DNA of 64,000 bases, taken from positions 1-64,000 of the forward strand of contig NZ_BTPU01000061.1 of NCBI RefSeq assembly GCF_036985595.1. The letters are read 5' to 3'. The DNA is from Vallitalea maricola. GTDB lineage: Bacteria > Bacillota > Clostridia > Lachnospirales > Vallitaleaceae. Under the pieces are notes generated by a model. That model saw only the letters and a program-made list of their open reading frames with translations, was not told the DNA's origin and did not search any database. Both the position numbers and the translations under genes were made by a program. Below are positions 28,381 to 37,527 of the stretch, piece by piece; position 1 is the first letter of the stretch, and each line of letters starts with the position of its first letter.

Positions 28381-28481
28381 TAAGAATTTTGTTTAATCAT
28401 AAACAAATTTAATATCTCATATATTGTATAAATCTAAAGTAACTATCAACAACTCACTACCTGATAAGGAGCAAATATGTT

Positions 28482-29603
28482 ATGAGAATAATCTATTTAT
28501 TGATGTTATGTTTTTTTATAATAAAACCTATTGATGTTAATTGTACTGAAGAGATAAGTTATGAGTGGAAATACATACATGGAAAAGTCATATCCGTTAT
28601 AGAGGATACTGTTGATGAAGAAAATTGTATGAGATATCAAAAATTACTGGTAAAAGTGACAGAACGAGACCTGGCTGGTGAAGCAGAGATTGAAAACGTG
28701 ATTAATACAGCTTCAATATATAAAATTGTTGTCAAACCAGGGGATGAAATTATTATTGTATGTAATCAGACAGGGGATACCATAGAAAATGGAAGGGTAT
28801 ATTCTTATGCCCGTGATAAGTATCTAATTTACCTTTTATTAGTTTTTATGGGTGCCTTATTACTCTTTGGAGGTAAAAATGGATTCTATTCAATTATAAG
28901 CCTGACCATATGTGTTTCTTTGATACTTTTTGGCTTCTTTCCATTGATAATGAAATCATATAATCCAATTATAGTGGTCAGTGTTATAAGTATCATATCT
29001 ACTTTAATTACATTGTCTGTTATTGGTGGTCTCAATATTAAAACTTATGCAGCTATTATTGGTACTATAGGCGGAGTGATTACAGCAGGTTTGTTAACAT
29101 TTTATTTTGGGGCTCTAACACATATTCAAGGTATTGGTGATGAAAATGTTGAACTTTTATCATATTTCACTGAAGGGTATAATCTTAATTTTCGAGATTT
29201 GTTGTATGCTGGTATCATTATAGGGGCTCTTGGAGCCATTATGGACGTTAGTATGTCAATTGCTTCTTCTATGGGAGAGCTTTATGAGAGTAATCCTAGA
29301 ATAGGTAAAGATAAACTTTTTACGGCAGGTATGCGAATTGGTAAAGATATAATGGGAACCATGTCCAACACACTTATATTAGCTTATGCTGGTAATTCTA
29401 TAAGCATGATTTTAGTATTTTTCTTGTATAACAGGTCATTAGTACAATTTATTAATTCTGATCAGATAGCTGGAGAGATATTAAGGGCGCTGTGTGGCAG
29501 TATTGGCTTGATATTCAGCATTCCAATAACTTCTATAGCTTTTATATCCATCAGTAAAAAGCGTAATAATTATGTTAAGCCAAAAGCAGTTTATAGAAAA
29601 TAA
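28482..29603 (+). CDS. YibE/F family multitransmembrane protein
   Basis: The 373-aa protein is one of few plus-strand genes. It has a signal-like N-terminus, an extracytoplasmic beta-rich domain to about residue 105 and then seven or eight hydrophobic helices. The family motif ALGAIMDVSMSIASSMGEL and the later GKDIMGTMSNTLILAYAG are clear. YibE/F proteins have no settled biochemical role. The gene is divergent from spoIIIAA and has an AAGGAG site 10 nt before ATG. Confidence 0.9.
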   Translation: MRIIYLLMLCFFIIKPIDVNCTEEISYEWKYIHGKVISVIEDTVDEENCMRYQKLLVKVTERDLAGEAEIENVINTASIYKIVVKPGDEIIIVCNQTGDTIENGRVYSYARDKYLIYLLLVFMGALLLFGGKNGFYSIISLTICVSLILFGFFPLIMKSYNPIIVVSVISIISTLITLSVIGGLNIKTYAAIIGTIGGVITAGLLTFYFGALTHIQGIGDENVELLSYFTEGYNLNFRDLLYAGIIIGALGAIMDVSMSIASSMGELYESNPRIGKDKLFTAGMRIGKDIMGTMSNTLILAYAGNSISMILVFFLYNRSLVQFINSDQIAGEILRALCGSIGLIFSIPITSIAFISISKKRNNYVKPKAVYRK

Positions 29604-29615
29604 TATAATTTAAAT

Positions 29616-29646
29616 AAACTCTGTTTATGTTAGCTAAACAGAGTTT
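29616..29646. terminator. Bidirectional terminator between yibE/F-like and HD-GYP genes
   Basis: A 12-bp perfect stem AAACTCTGTTTA/TAAACAGAGTTT sits between two convergent genes, with T-rich sequence on one side and A-rich on the other. Confidence 0.75.
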
Positions 29647-29651
29647 TTATT

Positions 29652-30260
29652 TTATAAGTTTTTTGCCCATTTGTTCCATAAGCTTTCAATGATATTGACT
29701 AAACATGGGTCAAATTGTATCCCTTTATTGGATACAACTTCTTTCTTGCATTCGTCCCAAGATAAACTTTTTTTGTATGGTCTTTCAGAAATCATGGCGT
29801 CTATTGAATCACTTATTGCAATTATTCTTGATGCTAATGGTATTTCCTTTTCTTTTAAACCTTCTGGATATCCTTTTCCATCCCATCTTTCATGGTGATA
29901 CAGCACTATGATAGCTATATCTTTAAGATTTTTGGATTTCATCAATATATCATATCCCATTCTACTATGATTTTTTACAATATTATATTCATGTGGTTGT
30001 AATTTACTTGGTTTATTGAGTATATTATCAGGAATACCTATCTTTCCTATATCGTGTAAATGACCGGCAAGATGCAAGTCTTCCAATTCTTTTTTTCTAA
30101 GCCCATATTTTTTTCCTATATCATATGCCATATGGGCAACCCTATCAGAATGACCACTTGTATATGTATCTTTTGCTTCTAATGCTCCTATTAAACATTC
30201 TATAATATCATGATAACGATGAAATCTTTTATGTCTTAATCTATCAAAAATATCAATCAC
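29652..30260 (-). CDS. HD-GYP domain phosphohydrolase
   Basis: The 202-aa protein consists of little more than an HD-GYP domain. It has GHSDRVAHMA, the HD pair in GHLHDIGKIGIPD, VLYHHERWDGKGYP (the GYP motif) and SRIIAISDSIDAM. Such enzymes linearise cyclic di-GMP or related dinucleotides using a two- or three-iron centre. It could oppose the GGDEF protein at 4.2 kb. The start is GTG with a weak site. No sensor domain is present. Confidence 0.92.
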   Translation of the reverse strand: MIDIFDRLRHKRFHRYHDIIECLIGALEAKDTYTSGHSDRVAHMAYDIGKKYGLRKKELEDLHLAGHLHDIGKIGIPDNILNKPSKLQPHEYNIVKNHSRMGYDILMKSKNLKDIAIIVLYHHERWDGKGYPEGLKEKEIPLASRIIAISDSIDAMISERPYKKSLSWDECKKEVVSNKGIQFDPCLVNIIESLWNKWAKNL

Positions 30261-30547
30261 TTCTTTCTTATTGGTCTAATAACATATAAGAGATATAAAT
30301 ACTTGTCCAAATAAACTTATCATATAACTTTTTCTACATGTCAGGAGTATAATTGATAATGATTAGCAATTTCAATAATAGTATAGTTTATATTGTTAAG
30401 TATGTCAATAAATACCAAAATCTCTTACACATAAATCAGTGATTGATATTACAAGTAAATCAGAAAAAATGTTTTGTTCTGACTTGGCTTTTGCAAAACA
30501 GTATATGTATATGTTACGCCAGCTACTTGCTCGTCCTGAGCAAAAAA

Positions 30548-30569
30548 ATAAAAGCCTAATGGCTTTTAT
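30548..30569 (-). terminator. efp: Terminator after efp
   Basis: ATAAAAGCC/GGCTTTTAT is followed on the minus strand by a T-run (seven A residues on the plus strand, 30542-30548). It lies 18 bp past the efp stop. Confidence 0.75.
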
Positions 30570-30586
30570 CTATAAATCAAGTGATA

Positions 30587-31144
30587 TTATGCTCTTGATA
30601 AGTATTCACCTGTTCTTGTATCGATTTTTATTTTGTCTCCGATGTTAACAAATAATGGAACGTTAACACTGGCACCAGTTTCAACTTCTGCTGGTTTAGT
30701 TGCTCCAGTAGCTGTATCGCCTTTTACTCCTGGTTCTGTATGAATTATCTCTAACTCTACAAATAGTGGTGGTTCAATTCCGAAAACTTCTCCTTCATGG
30801 CTTAAGATTTTTACCATATCATTTTCTTTAACAAATTTTAATGTATCGCCTATTTGATCGCTATTAATTGCGATTTGATCATATGTTTCACTATCCATGA
30901 AATGGAATAAATCGCCATCAGTATATAAGTATTGCATATCCTTCTTTTCAATATGCGCTTTTGGCATTTTTTCAGTAGGTCTAAATGTTTTTTCAATAAC
31001 TGAACCTGTTTTTAGATTTTTAAGCTTAGTTCTAACGAAAGCTGCTCCTTTTCCAGGTTTTACGTGTTGAAATTCAATAACAGTGTATATTTGATTTTCA
31101 TATTGAATTGTTAGACCGTTTCTAAAATCTCCAGCTGATACCAT
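30587..31144 (-). CDS. efp: Elongation factor P
   Basis: The 185-aa three-domain protein starts MVSAGDFRNGLTIQYENQIY. The modified-loop position is Lys32 in KPGKGAAFV, and the C-terminal OB domains contain TVKGDTAT-like and GDKIKIDTRTGEYLSRA motifs. It relieves ribosome stalling at polyproline. It follows pepP at about 150 bp and has its own terminator. Confidence 0.98.
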   Translation of the reverse strand: MVSAGDFRNGLTIQYENQIYTVIEFQHVKPGKGAAFVRTKLKNLKTGSVIEKTFRPTEKMPKAHIEKKDMQYLYTDGDLFHFMDSETYDQIAINSDQIGDTLKFVKENDMVKILSHEGEVFGIEPPLFVELEIIHTEPGVKGDTATGATKPAEVETGASVNVPLFVNIGDKIKIDTRTGEYLSRA

Positions 31145-31294
31145 ATATAATTTCCTCCCTAACTTTTATCTTTTATAGTGTAAACTAATACGGAATTTTT
31201 TTCAATAGTTTTATAACAAATATTAAGATTAATCCACAAAAACTCTATTGTGGAATATACCTATATAACTTATTATAGATAGTATAGAGTATAA

Positions 31295-32362
31295 TTATAC
31301 TAATTCAATTAATTGTTTTGGTGATGATACGAAGTTAATTATTCCATCTTTGGTTACACATACTAAGTCTTCTATTCTAACGCCACCAAATCCAGGTACG
31401 TATATTCCTGGCTCTACAGTAACTACCATATTTTCTGTAAATACATTTTCATCACTGTATGAGAATCTTGGCTCTTCATGTATGAATAATCCTACACTAT
31501 GACCTAATCCATGACCGAAGTTATCTCCATATCCTTTATCTGTTATAATATCTCGAGCTATTTTATCTATATCTTTACCTACACATCCAGCTTTTACAGC
31601 TTCTAGAGCTTTTAACTGTGCCTCAAGTACTATATTGTATATTTCTTTTTGTTTTTCGCTAGCTTTGCCTACAACAAAAGTTCTTGTCATATCAGAGCAG
31701 TAACCTTTGTATATACAACCAAAATCAAGTGTTACAAAATCACCTTCTTCAATCTTTTTATCTGAAGGTTCCGCATGAGGTTTTGATGAATTAAGACCTG
31801 ACGCTACGATAGTATCAAATGATAAGTTTTCAGCTCCATTTTTCTTCATACAAGTTTCAATTTCTAATGCAACTTCTTTTTCTGTAACTCCTGGTTTAAC
31901 AAATTTTAGAATATGTTTATAAGCAAGATCACCAATAGAAGCCGCTTTCTGAATACATCTTAATTCTTCTTCGTCTTTAATCATTCTTATTTTTTCAACA
32001 GTATTACCAATAGGTAATAGTTCTACATTCTTCAATCCTTTTTCATATGTAATGAATTCCTTATAGGATATTGTTTCGTCTTCAAATCCTATTGTTTTTG
32101 CATTATCTTTGTCTATGATATCATTTAATATCTCTAATAACCCGCTTTTAGTGTAATCTATTATATCAAAGCCAGGACTCTGTTTATTAGCTTGTTCAGT
32201 ATATCTGAAATCTGTTAAAAGTTTTTTCGTGTTTTTTGATATGTATAGGTATGCGTTAGAACCTGTAAATCCACTAAGATATCTTCTGTTATAACTGTCT
32301 CTAATAAGTACCGCATCGATTTGTAAGTCATCTAGACTGTTTTCTAATTTTTGTAATCTCAT
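31295..32362 (-). CDS. Xaa-Pro aminopeptidase (M24B)
   Basis: The 355-aa protein has an N-terminal creatinase-like domain (LIRDSYNRRYLSGFTGSNAYL) and a C-terminal pita-bread metallopeptidase domain. The metal ligands are visible in TLDFGCIYKGYCSDMTRTF, GHGLGHSVGLFIHEEP, VEPGIY and GVRIEDLV. It removes the first residue before proline. The pepP-efp pairing is conserved in Firmicutes. Confidence 0.96.
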   Translation of the reverse strand: MRLQKLENSLDDLQIDAVLIRDSYNRRYLSGFTGSNAYLYISKNTKKLLTDFRYTEQANKQSPGFDIIDYTKSGLLEILNDIIDKDNAKTIGFEDETISYKEFITYEKGLKNVELLPIGNTVEKIRMIKDEEELRCIQKAASIGDLAYKHILKFVKPGVTEKEVALEIETCMKKNGAENLSFDTIVASGLNSSKPHAEPSDKKIEEGDFVTLDFGCIYKGYCSDMTRTFVVGKASEKQKEIYNIVLEAQLKALEAVKAGCVGKDIDKIARDIITDKGYGDNFGHGLGHSVGLFIHEEPRFSYSDENVFTENMVVTVEPGIYVPGFGGVRIEDLVCVTKDGIINFVSSPKQLIELV

Positions 32363-32411
32363 TATTATCTTCCTTTCTATTATTTATGTTTTGCTGTGTT
32401 ATAGTAATAGT

Positions 32412-32843
32412 CTATAGTGATACTATCTTTTCTAGTGCAATAATATAGCCATCAAGACCTTTTCCATATATTTGCTGTACACATACTGGTTCAATTACCG
32501 ATACATGGCGAAATTCTTCTCTTTCATATATATTGGAAATATGTATCTCTATGGTTTTTATATTAACTGAAGCTATGGCATCTCTTATAGCGTAACTATA
32601 GTGTGTATAAGCCCCTGGATTAATGATAATACCATCAACTTTATCAAAATAGCATTGTTGAATCTTATCAATAATCTCTCCTTCTGAATTAGACTGAAAT
32701 ACATCCACTTCAATATTTAATGAATCAGCAGTCTCTTTTATCATTTCTACCAAACCATTGTAGTCTTTACTGCCATATACACTTTTCTCTCTAATCCCAA
32801 GGAAATTAAGATTAGGACCGTTAATAACTGTAATTTTCTTCAT
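32412..32843 (-). CDS. aroQ: Type II 3-dehydroquinate dehydratase
   Basis: The 143-aa enzyme shows GPNLNFLGIREKSVYG (with the catalytic Arg/Tyr lid), QSNSEGEIIDKIQ, NPGAYTHYSYAIRDA and EIHISNIYEREEFRH. It dehydrates 3-dehydroquinate in the shikimate pathway. It sits in an aroE-aroK-aroQ run. Confidence 0.97.
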   Translation of the reverse strand: MKKITVINGPNLNFLGIREKSVYGSKDYNGLVEMIKETADSLNIEVDVFQSNSEGEIIDKIQQCYFDKVDGIIINPGAYTHYSYAIRDAIASVNIKTIEIHISNIYEREEFRHVSVIEPVCVQQIYGKGLDGYIIALEKIVSL

Positions 32844-32861
32844 AGTATCTTCCTTCTTTAA

Positions 32862-33365
32862 TTATAATAGTGTAATTATCTCTTCAGCAATACTTTCTAC
32901 ATCTTTACCAGAAGTCTGGATAATAATATCTGCTGAACTGAGATATTTATCTTCTCTGGATTCTAACATCTCTGATACCTTTGTGGCATAATCTTCTGTC
33001 TGTAATAAAGGTCTAGTATCATCATTTTTTACATTATTAAGGATGTGCTCAACATCTGCATGTAAAAAGATTACTTTACCTATTTTTTTTAACAGCTCTC
33101 TATTATTTTCTCTTAGTACTATACCTCCACCAGTTGATATAATGCAATTATTTTTATCTACAAGTGTTTCCAATAATTTGGATTCAAGATTACGAAAATA
33201 GTCTTCACCATCATTATTAAATATATCTTTAATACTTCTTTTTTCTTCTTTTTCAATTTCTGTATCAGTATCTATAAAATCTCTGTTCAGTATCTTAGAT
33301 AGTTCTTTTCCTACTACAGATTTACCACTGCCCATAAAACCTACTAATAAAATATTTTCTTCCAT
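32862..33365 (-). CDS. aroK: Shikimate kinase
   Basis: The 167-aa P-loop kinase has Walker A GFMGSGKSVVGKEL, FIDTDTEIE for shikimate and magnesium binding, STGGGIVLR and the adenine-loop DTRPLLQ. It makes shikimate 3-phosphate. It is 20 bp downstream of aroE. Confidence 0.97.
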   Translation of the reverse strand: MEENILLVGFMGSGKSVVGKELSKILNRDFIDTDTEIEKEEKRSIKDIFNNDGEDYFRNLESKLLETLVDKNNCIISTGGGIVLRENNRELLKKIGKVIFLHADVEHILNNVKNDDTRPLLQTEDYATKVSEMLESREDKYLSSADIIIQTSGKDVESIAEEIITLL

Positions 33366-33384
33366 TGATACACTCCTTTTATCC

Positions 33385-34242
33385 CTATTGATTAATCAAA
33401 TCAGTCATAACTTCTTTTAATATCTCTTCTGGAATACTGATATCATTCCAAATTTCATATGCTTTGACACCTTGATAGAATAACATTTGAAAACCATTTA
33501 ATATTTTCATTCCATTTCTTTCAGCTTCTACTAGAAATTTAGTCTTACTGGGATTATAAATCAAATCTACGGCTATATGAAATTTTTTATAGAAATCATC
33601 ATTTTTTACTGGATTATCATGTACATTTGGGGACATTCCTATAGGTGTTGTCTGAATAGCTATATCAAAAGGTGATATTTTATGAATTTCATCTAATCCT
33701 AGTGCTTCAGTTTCAACATCGTAATATTGTCTTATATTATTAGCAAGTATTTCGCCTTTTATAACAGTTCTATTAATAATAGTTATTTTTTTACATTTTT
33801 CTCTAGCACAAAGCATTCCTACAGCTTTAGCAGCTCCTCCTGCTCCTATTATAACGATTTTACTATTTTTCAGCTGTATGGAATTATTTATTAGAGATAT
33901 ATTAAGTCCTTCTGCATCTGTGTTATAACCAACATATCCACTTTCAGTGTATTTCAATGTATTGACAGCTCCTATTTGTTCAGCAAGGGGAGTAATCTTT
34001 ATCAGATTATCCATTACTTGCTCCTTATATGGAACAGTTATGTTGAGTCCTTGTATATTAAGTGCTCTAGCACCTTCAATTGCCTTATCTAGCATACCGT
34101 CATCAACTTTGAAAGGTACATATACATAATTCATATTTAATTTAGTCGCTAAAAGATTATGGATACTAGGTGAAATAGTATGTTCTATAGGATTGCCGAT
34201 CAACCCTAATACTTTGGTGTTTCCATTAATGTTTTGATTCAT
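33385..34242 (-). CDS. aroE: Shikimate dehydrogenase
   Basis: The 285-aa protein carries the substrate motif IGNPIEHTISPSIHN, NITVPYKEQVM with the catalytic Lys, and the NADP-binding GAGGAAKAVGMLC, then NTTPIGMSP-like QTTPIGMSPN and GFQMLFYQG. Its 5' end overlaps the 3' end of the yqeG-like gene by 17 bp, so the two are coupled. Confidence 0.97.
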   Translation of the reverse strand: MNQNINGNTKVLGLIGNPIEHTISPSIHNLLATKLNMNYVYVPFKVDDGMLDKAIEGARALNIQGLNITVPYKEQVMDNLIKITPLAEQIGAVNTLKYTESGYVGYNTDAEGLNISLINNSIQLKNSKIVIIGAGGAAKAVGMLCAREKCKKITIINRTVIKGEILANNIRQYYDVETEALGLDEIHKISPFDIAIQTTPIGMSPNVHDNPVKNDDFYKKFHIAVDLIYNPSKTKFLVEAERNGMKILNGFQMLFYQGVKAYEIWNDISIPEEILKEVMTDLINQ

Positions 34243-34744
34243 TCTTTTTTACCCTCTTTAAGTAAGCTTTTATGATTTTCTTTTCAGTGTTTCTTTTTAT
34301 TTTAGTTATCCATTCTTCTTTTTCTGCAATAGGTACAACTAATATTGTCTTGATTTTTATTCGATTACCACCATAGATGTCGGTAAATATTTGATCTCCT
34401 ACTAAAACTGTATTTTTTTTGTTAGTTTTAATTGCCTCCATAGCTCTTTTAAGATTTCTAGTCATTGGTTTTAATGCCTTATGAACAGCAAATACCTTTA
34501 ACTTTTCGTTAAATGTAGTAACTCTGATTTTATTGTTATTGGAAACCAATGCTATTTTGAAACCAATCTTTTTTATATCCTCAAATAAGTCTATTATCTC
34601 TTGATTAGGATGTTCCATATCATATGGAACAAGTGTATTATCTATATCAAATAATATTCCTCTATAACCTTCATCATACAATTTTCTATAATTAATTTGT
34701 CTAATTGAATCAGTATACTCTGATGGAAAGAATCTCTCTAACAA
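34226..34744 (-). CDS. yqeG: YqeG family HAD-IIIA phosphatase
   Basis: The 172-aa protein has HAD motif I FDIDNTLVPYD, motif II VSNNNK and motif III with VLVGDQIFTDIYGGNR. YqeG belongs to the phosphatidylglycerophosphate phosphatase-like HAD group and often precedes aroE in Clostridia, as here. Confidence 0.93.
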   Translation of the reverse strand: MLERFFPSEYTDSIRQINYRKLYDEGYRGILFDIDNTLVPYDMEHPNQEIIDLFEDIKKIGFKIALVSNNNKIRVTTFNEKLKVFAVHKALKPMTRNLKRAMEAIKTNKKNTVLVGDQIFTDIYGGNRIKIKTILVVPIAEKEEWITKIKRNTEKKIIKAYLKRVKKNESKH

Positions 34745-34850
34745 TTATATCACCCTTAAGCTTAATTGAATTTTAGTGTTATATCATTTTGATTATAACA
34801 ATATAAATACCACAATACAAGTTTTTTAAAAAATCAGTAGTCCAATATAA

Positions 34851-34896
34851 TATATTGAACTTAAGCGTCTATATACCCATTTCAATAAGTTCAATA
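34851..34896. repeat. Intergenic hairpin repeat, copy 2
   Basis: TATTGAACTTA (34853-34863) and TAAGTTCAATA (34886-34896) form a perfect 11-bp stem around a 22-nt loop. The whole unit resembles the element at 26541-26592. It lies upstream of yqeG, outside any gene. Confidence 0.55.
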
Positions 34897-34956
34897 ACTT
34901 TAATTCAACTTATATAGCAAAGAAAAGTGTGCAAATAGCACACATAGTCCTGTTTT

Positions 34957-35424
34957 CTAATCGTATTTATTTGGATACAATTGTAAATCTTTTGTATCGT
35001 CACCATTATCAGCATAGACATATACGTTATTATTATCTATACTGATACTAAAATGAGTATAACCACCTTTTTTCATTTTTATAACAGGTAATTGGTCTAT
35101 TTTAAAACCTTTTAATTCTTTTATTAATGCATTTATAAATTTATCATGGATATCATTTGAATTTACAACAACTTGTTTATTAATGTTTAACTTATCTATA
35201 GAATAATTTTTGAATTCATCATCGCTTTTAATTATATTTTCAGCTGCATTGCCTAACAGCGTTGCATTAGATATATCTGTGTCTCTTTTTAATTTGTCTA
35301 TTTTACTAATCTGTTTAGGAACGAAAATAGCGATAAGTACAGTCAGTATAACTATCATGACTGCTACTTCTACATAAAAATAAGTACTTTTGTTCTTTAG
35401 ATAATTAACCATCCGTTTCTTCAT
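34957..35424 (-). CDS. Pseudopilin-like single-pass protein
   Basis: The 155-aa protein has a 13-residue basic leader followed by FYVEVAVMIVILTVLIAIFVPK, which mimics a type IV pilin N-terminal helix with a glutamate at about the +5 position. The glycine normally cut by prepilin peptidase is not present, so processing is doubtful. The C-terminal half is a small mixed domain. No pilus assembly genes are nearby. It could instead be an ordinary membrane-anchored protein. Confidence 0.55.
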   Translation of the reverse strand: MKKRMVNYLKNKSTYFYVEVAVMIVILTVLIAIFVPKQISKIDKLKRDTDISNATLLGNAAENIIKSDDEFKNYSIDKLNINKQVVVNSNDIHDKFINALIKELKGFKIDQLPVIKMKKGGYTHFSISIDNNNVYVYADNGDDTKDLQLYPNKYD

Positions 35425-35451
35425 TTGTAATGTCCTCCAATAAAAAGAATG

Positions 35452-36018
35452 TTAACTTTTTAGTAATTCATTACTGGTTACAATCTTAGCTCCTAAAGTA
35501 TTCTTAAAATGATTAAGTGCAAACCCATGTCCTTCATCTGTTAATCCACAGCAACAATCATCAATTATAGTGATTTTATATCCAAGATTATATGCATCTA
35601 TAGCTGTGTGCAGAACACATATATCTGTACACACTCCCATTAATACTAGCTCTTTGATATTCTGTTGTCTTAAAACCAAATCTAATCTGGTTCCGTTAAA
35701 TGAAGAATACATTACCTTTGATATATTATATGTTTTTTCAGGTTTTATTTTCATGAATACATCTTCATCAATAGCTAATTTACTTCCTTTTTTATCACAA
35801 TGAAAAGGAAACAACTTAGCTTCAGGTGAAAACTTGTAACTATCTTCCTCATGGTCATCATTGCATATATACAATATATCTTTATCTTCTTTTATTTTAT
35901 CAATAACTTTTATTATATTATCTTTTATAGCCTGCCCACGCTTACTCAAAGATAAAACACCTCTATCATCAATAAAATCATATACGTAATCTATTAATAA
36001 GTAAGCTGTATTCATCAT
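35452..36018 (-). CDS. Isochorismatase-fold cysteine hydrolase
   Basis: The 188-aa protein has the triad of the family: Asp in LLIDYVYDF, Lys in MKIKPEKTYNISKVMYSSFNGT, and the nucleophile Cys in LMGVCTDICVLHTA with the cis-peptide before it. It resembles nicotinamidases (YueJ/PncA type), but the substrate cannot be fixed by eye. Two ATG codons occur in tandem behind an AAGGAGG site. Confidence 0.88.
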   Translation of the reverse strand: MMNTAYLLIDYVYDFIDDRGVLSLSKRGQAIKDNIIKVIDKIKEDKDILYICNDDHEEDSYKFSPEAKLFPFHCDKKGSKLAIDEDVFMKIKPEKTYNISKVMYSSFNGTRLDLVLRQQNIKELVLMGVCTDICVLHTAIDAYNLGYKITIIDDCCCGLTDEGHGFALNHFKNTLGAKIVTSNELLKS

Positions 36019-36032
36019 ATTTCCTCCTTATA

Positions 36033-36485
36033 CTATTCTTCTGCAAGTGATATTTTAAATTCTTCAGATTTTCTTCCTAATTCATTATTATATACCACTA
36101 CCCATAAATATCCAAGACCATCTGAAAATTCTTCTTGTTTTAATATAAACTCTGCCCTATCATCCTCTATAGAGCCTGAAGTTACTAATTGTTGATATTC
36201 GCTATTGTCACTTCCTGATGGAACAAAATATACTTCTGCATCTGTTGAATTGCCATCTACCGATGCTGTTAATTTGGTATTGTTATAAATAGTTATAAAA
36301 CCAGATTCATCTTCTGATAATTTATTTCCTGACTCATCTTCAAATACTATGTTTTCTATATCTGGGGGTTGCTGCTCCAGTAATTCTTTGTATAGTGTCA
36401 TATATTTATCGTTATTATTAGACGAACATGCCGTCAACGATAATACCATAGTTCCTAAGATAACTATTTTTTTTAATGTGTTCAT
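36033..36485 (-). CDS. Putative lipoprotein
   Basis: The 150-aa protein has a type II signal peptide with lipobox LTAC at residues 17-20, followed by a Ser/Asn/Asp-rich linker. The rest looks like one small beta domain with an Ig-like feel (KLTASVDGNSTDAEVYFVPSG, GYLWVVVYNN). It ends 14 bp before the isochorismatase-fold gene, so they may be co-transcribed. The function is unknown. Confidence 0.75.
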   Translation of the reverse strand: MNTLKKIVILGTMVLSLTACSSNNNDKYMTLYKELLEQQPPDIENIVFEDESGNKLSEDESGFITIYNNTKLTASVDGNSTDAEVYFVPSGSDNSEYQQLVTSGSIEDDRAEFILKQEEFSDGLGYLWVVVYNNELGRKSEEFKISLAEE

Positions 36486-37028
36486 GTACTCTCCTCCTAA
36501 AAATTCTCATACATTCCTTAATAACCTATAGAATACTTTAACCTTATATGTAATTAATTAAACTCCCAGTATACTTCAGATTATATTATCAAGTACTTAC
36601 TAAATATAGTTTAGCCAGTTATTACTAATTTTAATAGTAACTTCATAATTATTGTAATGGATAATATAACACATTTTATAATAATATAGCAGTTGTGTCA
36701 AATTATGGATTGTAATTTGTATATTCAATTACTATTTTGTATAATTAATAGAATGAATTATCTTAATAATCGTTTTATTTAATTTTATTTTATTAAATGC
36801 TTAGACTCCTATATTATAATACATTTTCCAATTTTTGTAAAACAAAAAACTCACTATGTTACGTCATCCGTAGGAAGTTTAAGTTGTTAGGAAAGTACCT
36901 TAATGCATATGAAAATGGTTTTATTCCATATGCTTAATTAAAACTTTCATATAAGATAAAAAAGGTCATTTTATGACCTTTTTAAGGGGTTATTTATTTA
37001 GAAATATTGACTAAAAATTACTACAAAT
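36486..37028. other. Gene-free AT-rich interval with hairpins
   Basis: No credible reading frame exists here. The left part is plain AT-rich sequence. The right part (36848-36950) holds GCATATG/CATATGC arms and a TACG-TCATC-CGTA microhairpin. Then a terminator stem AAAAAGGTCAT/ATGACCTTTTT (36959-36983) ends the 68-aa gene transcribed from the right. Confidence 0.5.
36957..36985 (-). terminator. Terminator of the 68-aa gene
   Basis: A perfect 11-bp stem (36959-36969 with 36973-36983) around a 3-nt loop is flanked by A- and T-runs, so it can end transcription in the minus direction. Confidence 0.75.
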
Positions 37029-37235
37029 CTAATAATTTTTTGATTCATTAAATTTAAGTAACTTTTGTATATTTGATATAGAGTCTACCATCTTATCTTC
37101 TGGAACATTTTCTTTTAGTTTATTGATAATAGCTTCGGCATATAATTCAGTTAATATATTGTCGATATTTTTTTTACAATCATTTTCTTTATTGTCAGGG
37201 AATTTCATTATGACCTTGATATCTTTTTTATTCAA
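37029..37235 (-). CDS. 68-aa hydrophilic protein of unknown function
   Basis: The frame starts at TTG, six bases behind a perfect AAGGAG. The product (MNKKDIKVIMKFPDN...) is charged and helical, with an EDKMVDSISNIQKLLKFNESKNY tail. It has its own terminator. No family is recognised. The presence of a good site and terminator argues for a real gene. Confidence 0.6.
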   Translation of the reverse strand: MNKKDIKVIMKFPDNKENDCKKNIDNILTELYAEAIINKLKENVPEDKMVDSISNIQKLLKFNESKNY

Positions 37236-37325
37236 AAATTACTCCTTGTTTATGTGTGTTAATAAATATATATGTGGTAGATTGTGAACTAATTAATAAA
37301 AGATGATTGAAAGTGGCTGACAGTT

Positions 37326-37381
37326 GTGTAGATAGTATAGGGGAATATTCACTGCTACATATTCCCCTATACTATCTACAC
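37326..37381. repeat. Perfect 23-bp inverted repeat
   Basis: Positions 37326-37348 and 37359-37381 are exact reverse complements separated by the 10-nt loop TCACTGCTAC. The stem includes AGTATAGGGGAATAT. There is no T-run, so it is not a standard terminator. Confidence 0.85.
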
Positions 37382-37431
37382 TCTGCGGTTCAGATTATAT
37401 AATATTTAATTTGCTGTATTATAAAATAAAG

Positions 37432-37492
37432 TGGGGTTGTTAGATAATACAATTTAGTAACATCCCAAAAAGTATTATCAGACAACCCCTTC
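37432..37492 (-). terminator. Terminator of the membrane-ATPase operon
   Basis: GGGGTTGTTAGATAATAC and GTATTATCAGACAACCCC form a long nearly perfect stem around a 21-nt loop, followed on the minus strand by CTTTATTTTAT. It lies about 35 bp after the large ATPase stop. Confidence 0.7.
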
Positions 37493-37527
37493 TTCTGATG
37501 AATCTTATTTTAATATACTAACTTAGT

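Noticed and set aside
30439..30648. Plus-strand 69-codon frame beginning MIDITSKSEKMF
   Set aside because: It runs into the efp gene antisense and over its terminator and lacks a ribosome site. The gap 30261-30586 otherwise holds only AT-rich sequence and a small TTGCTC/GAGCAA hairpin.
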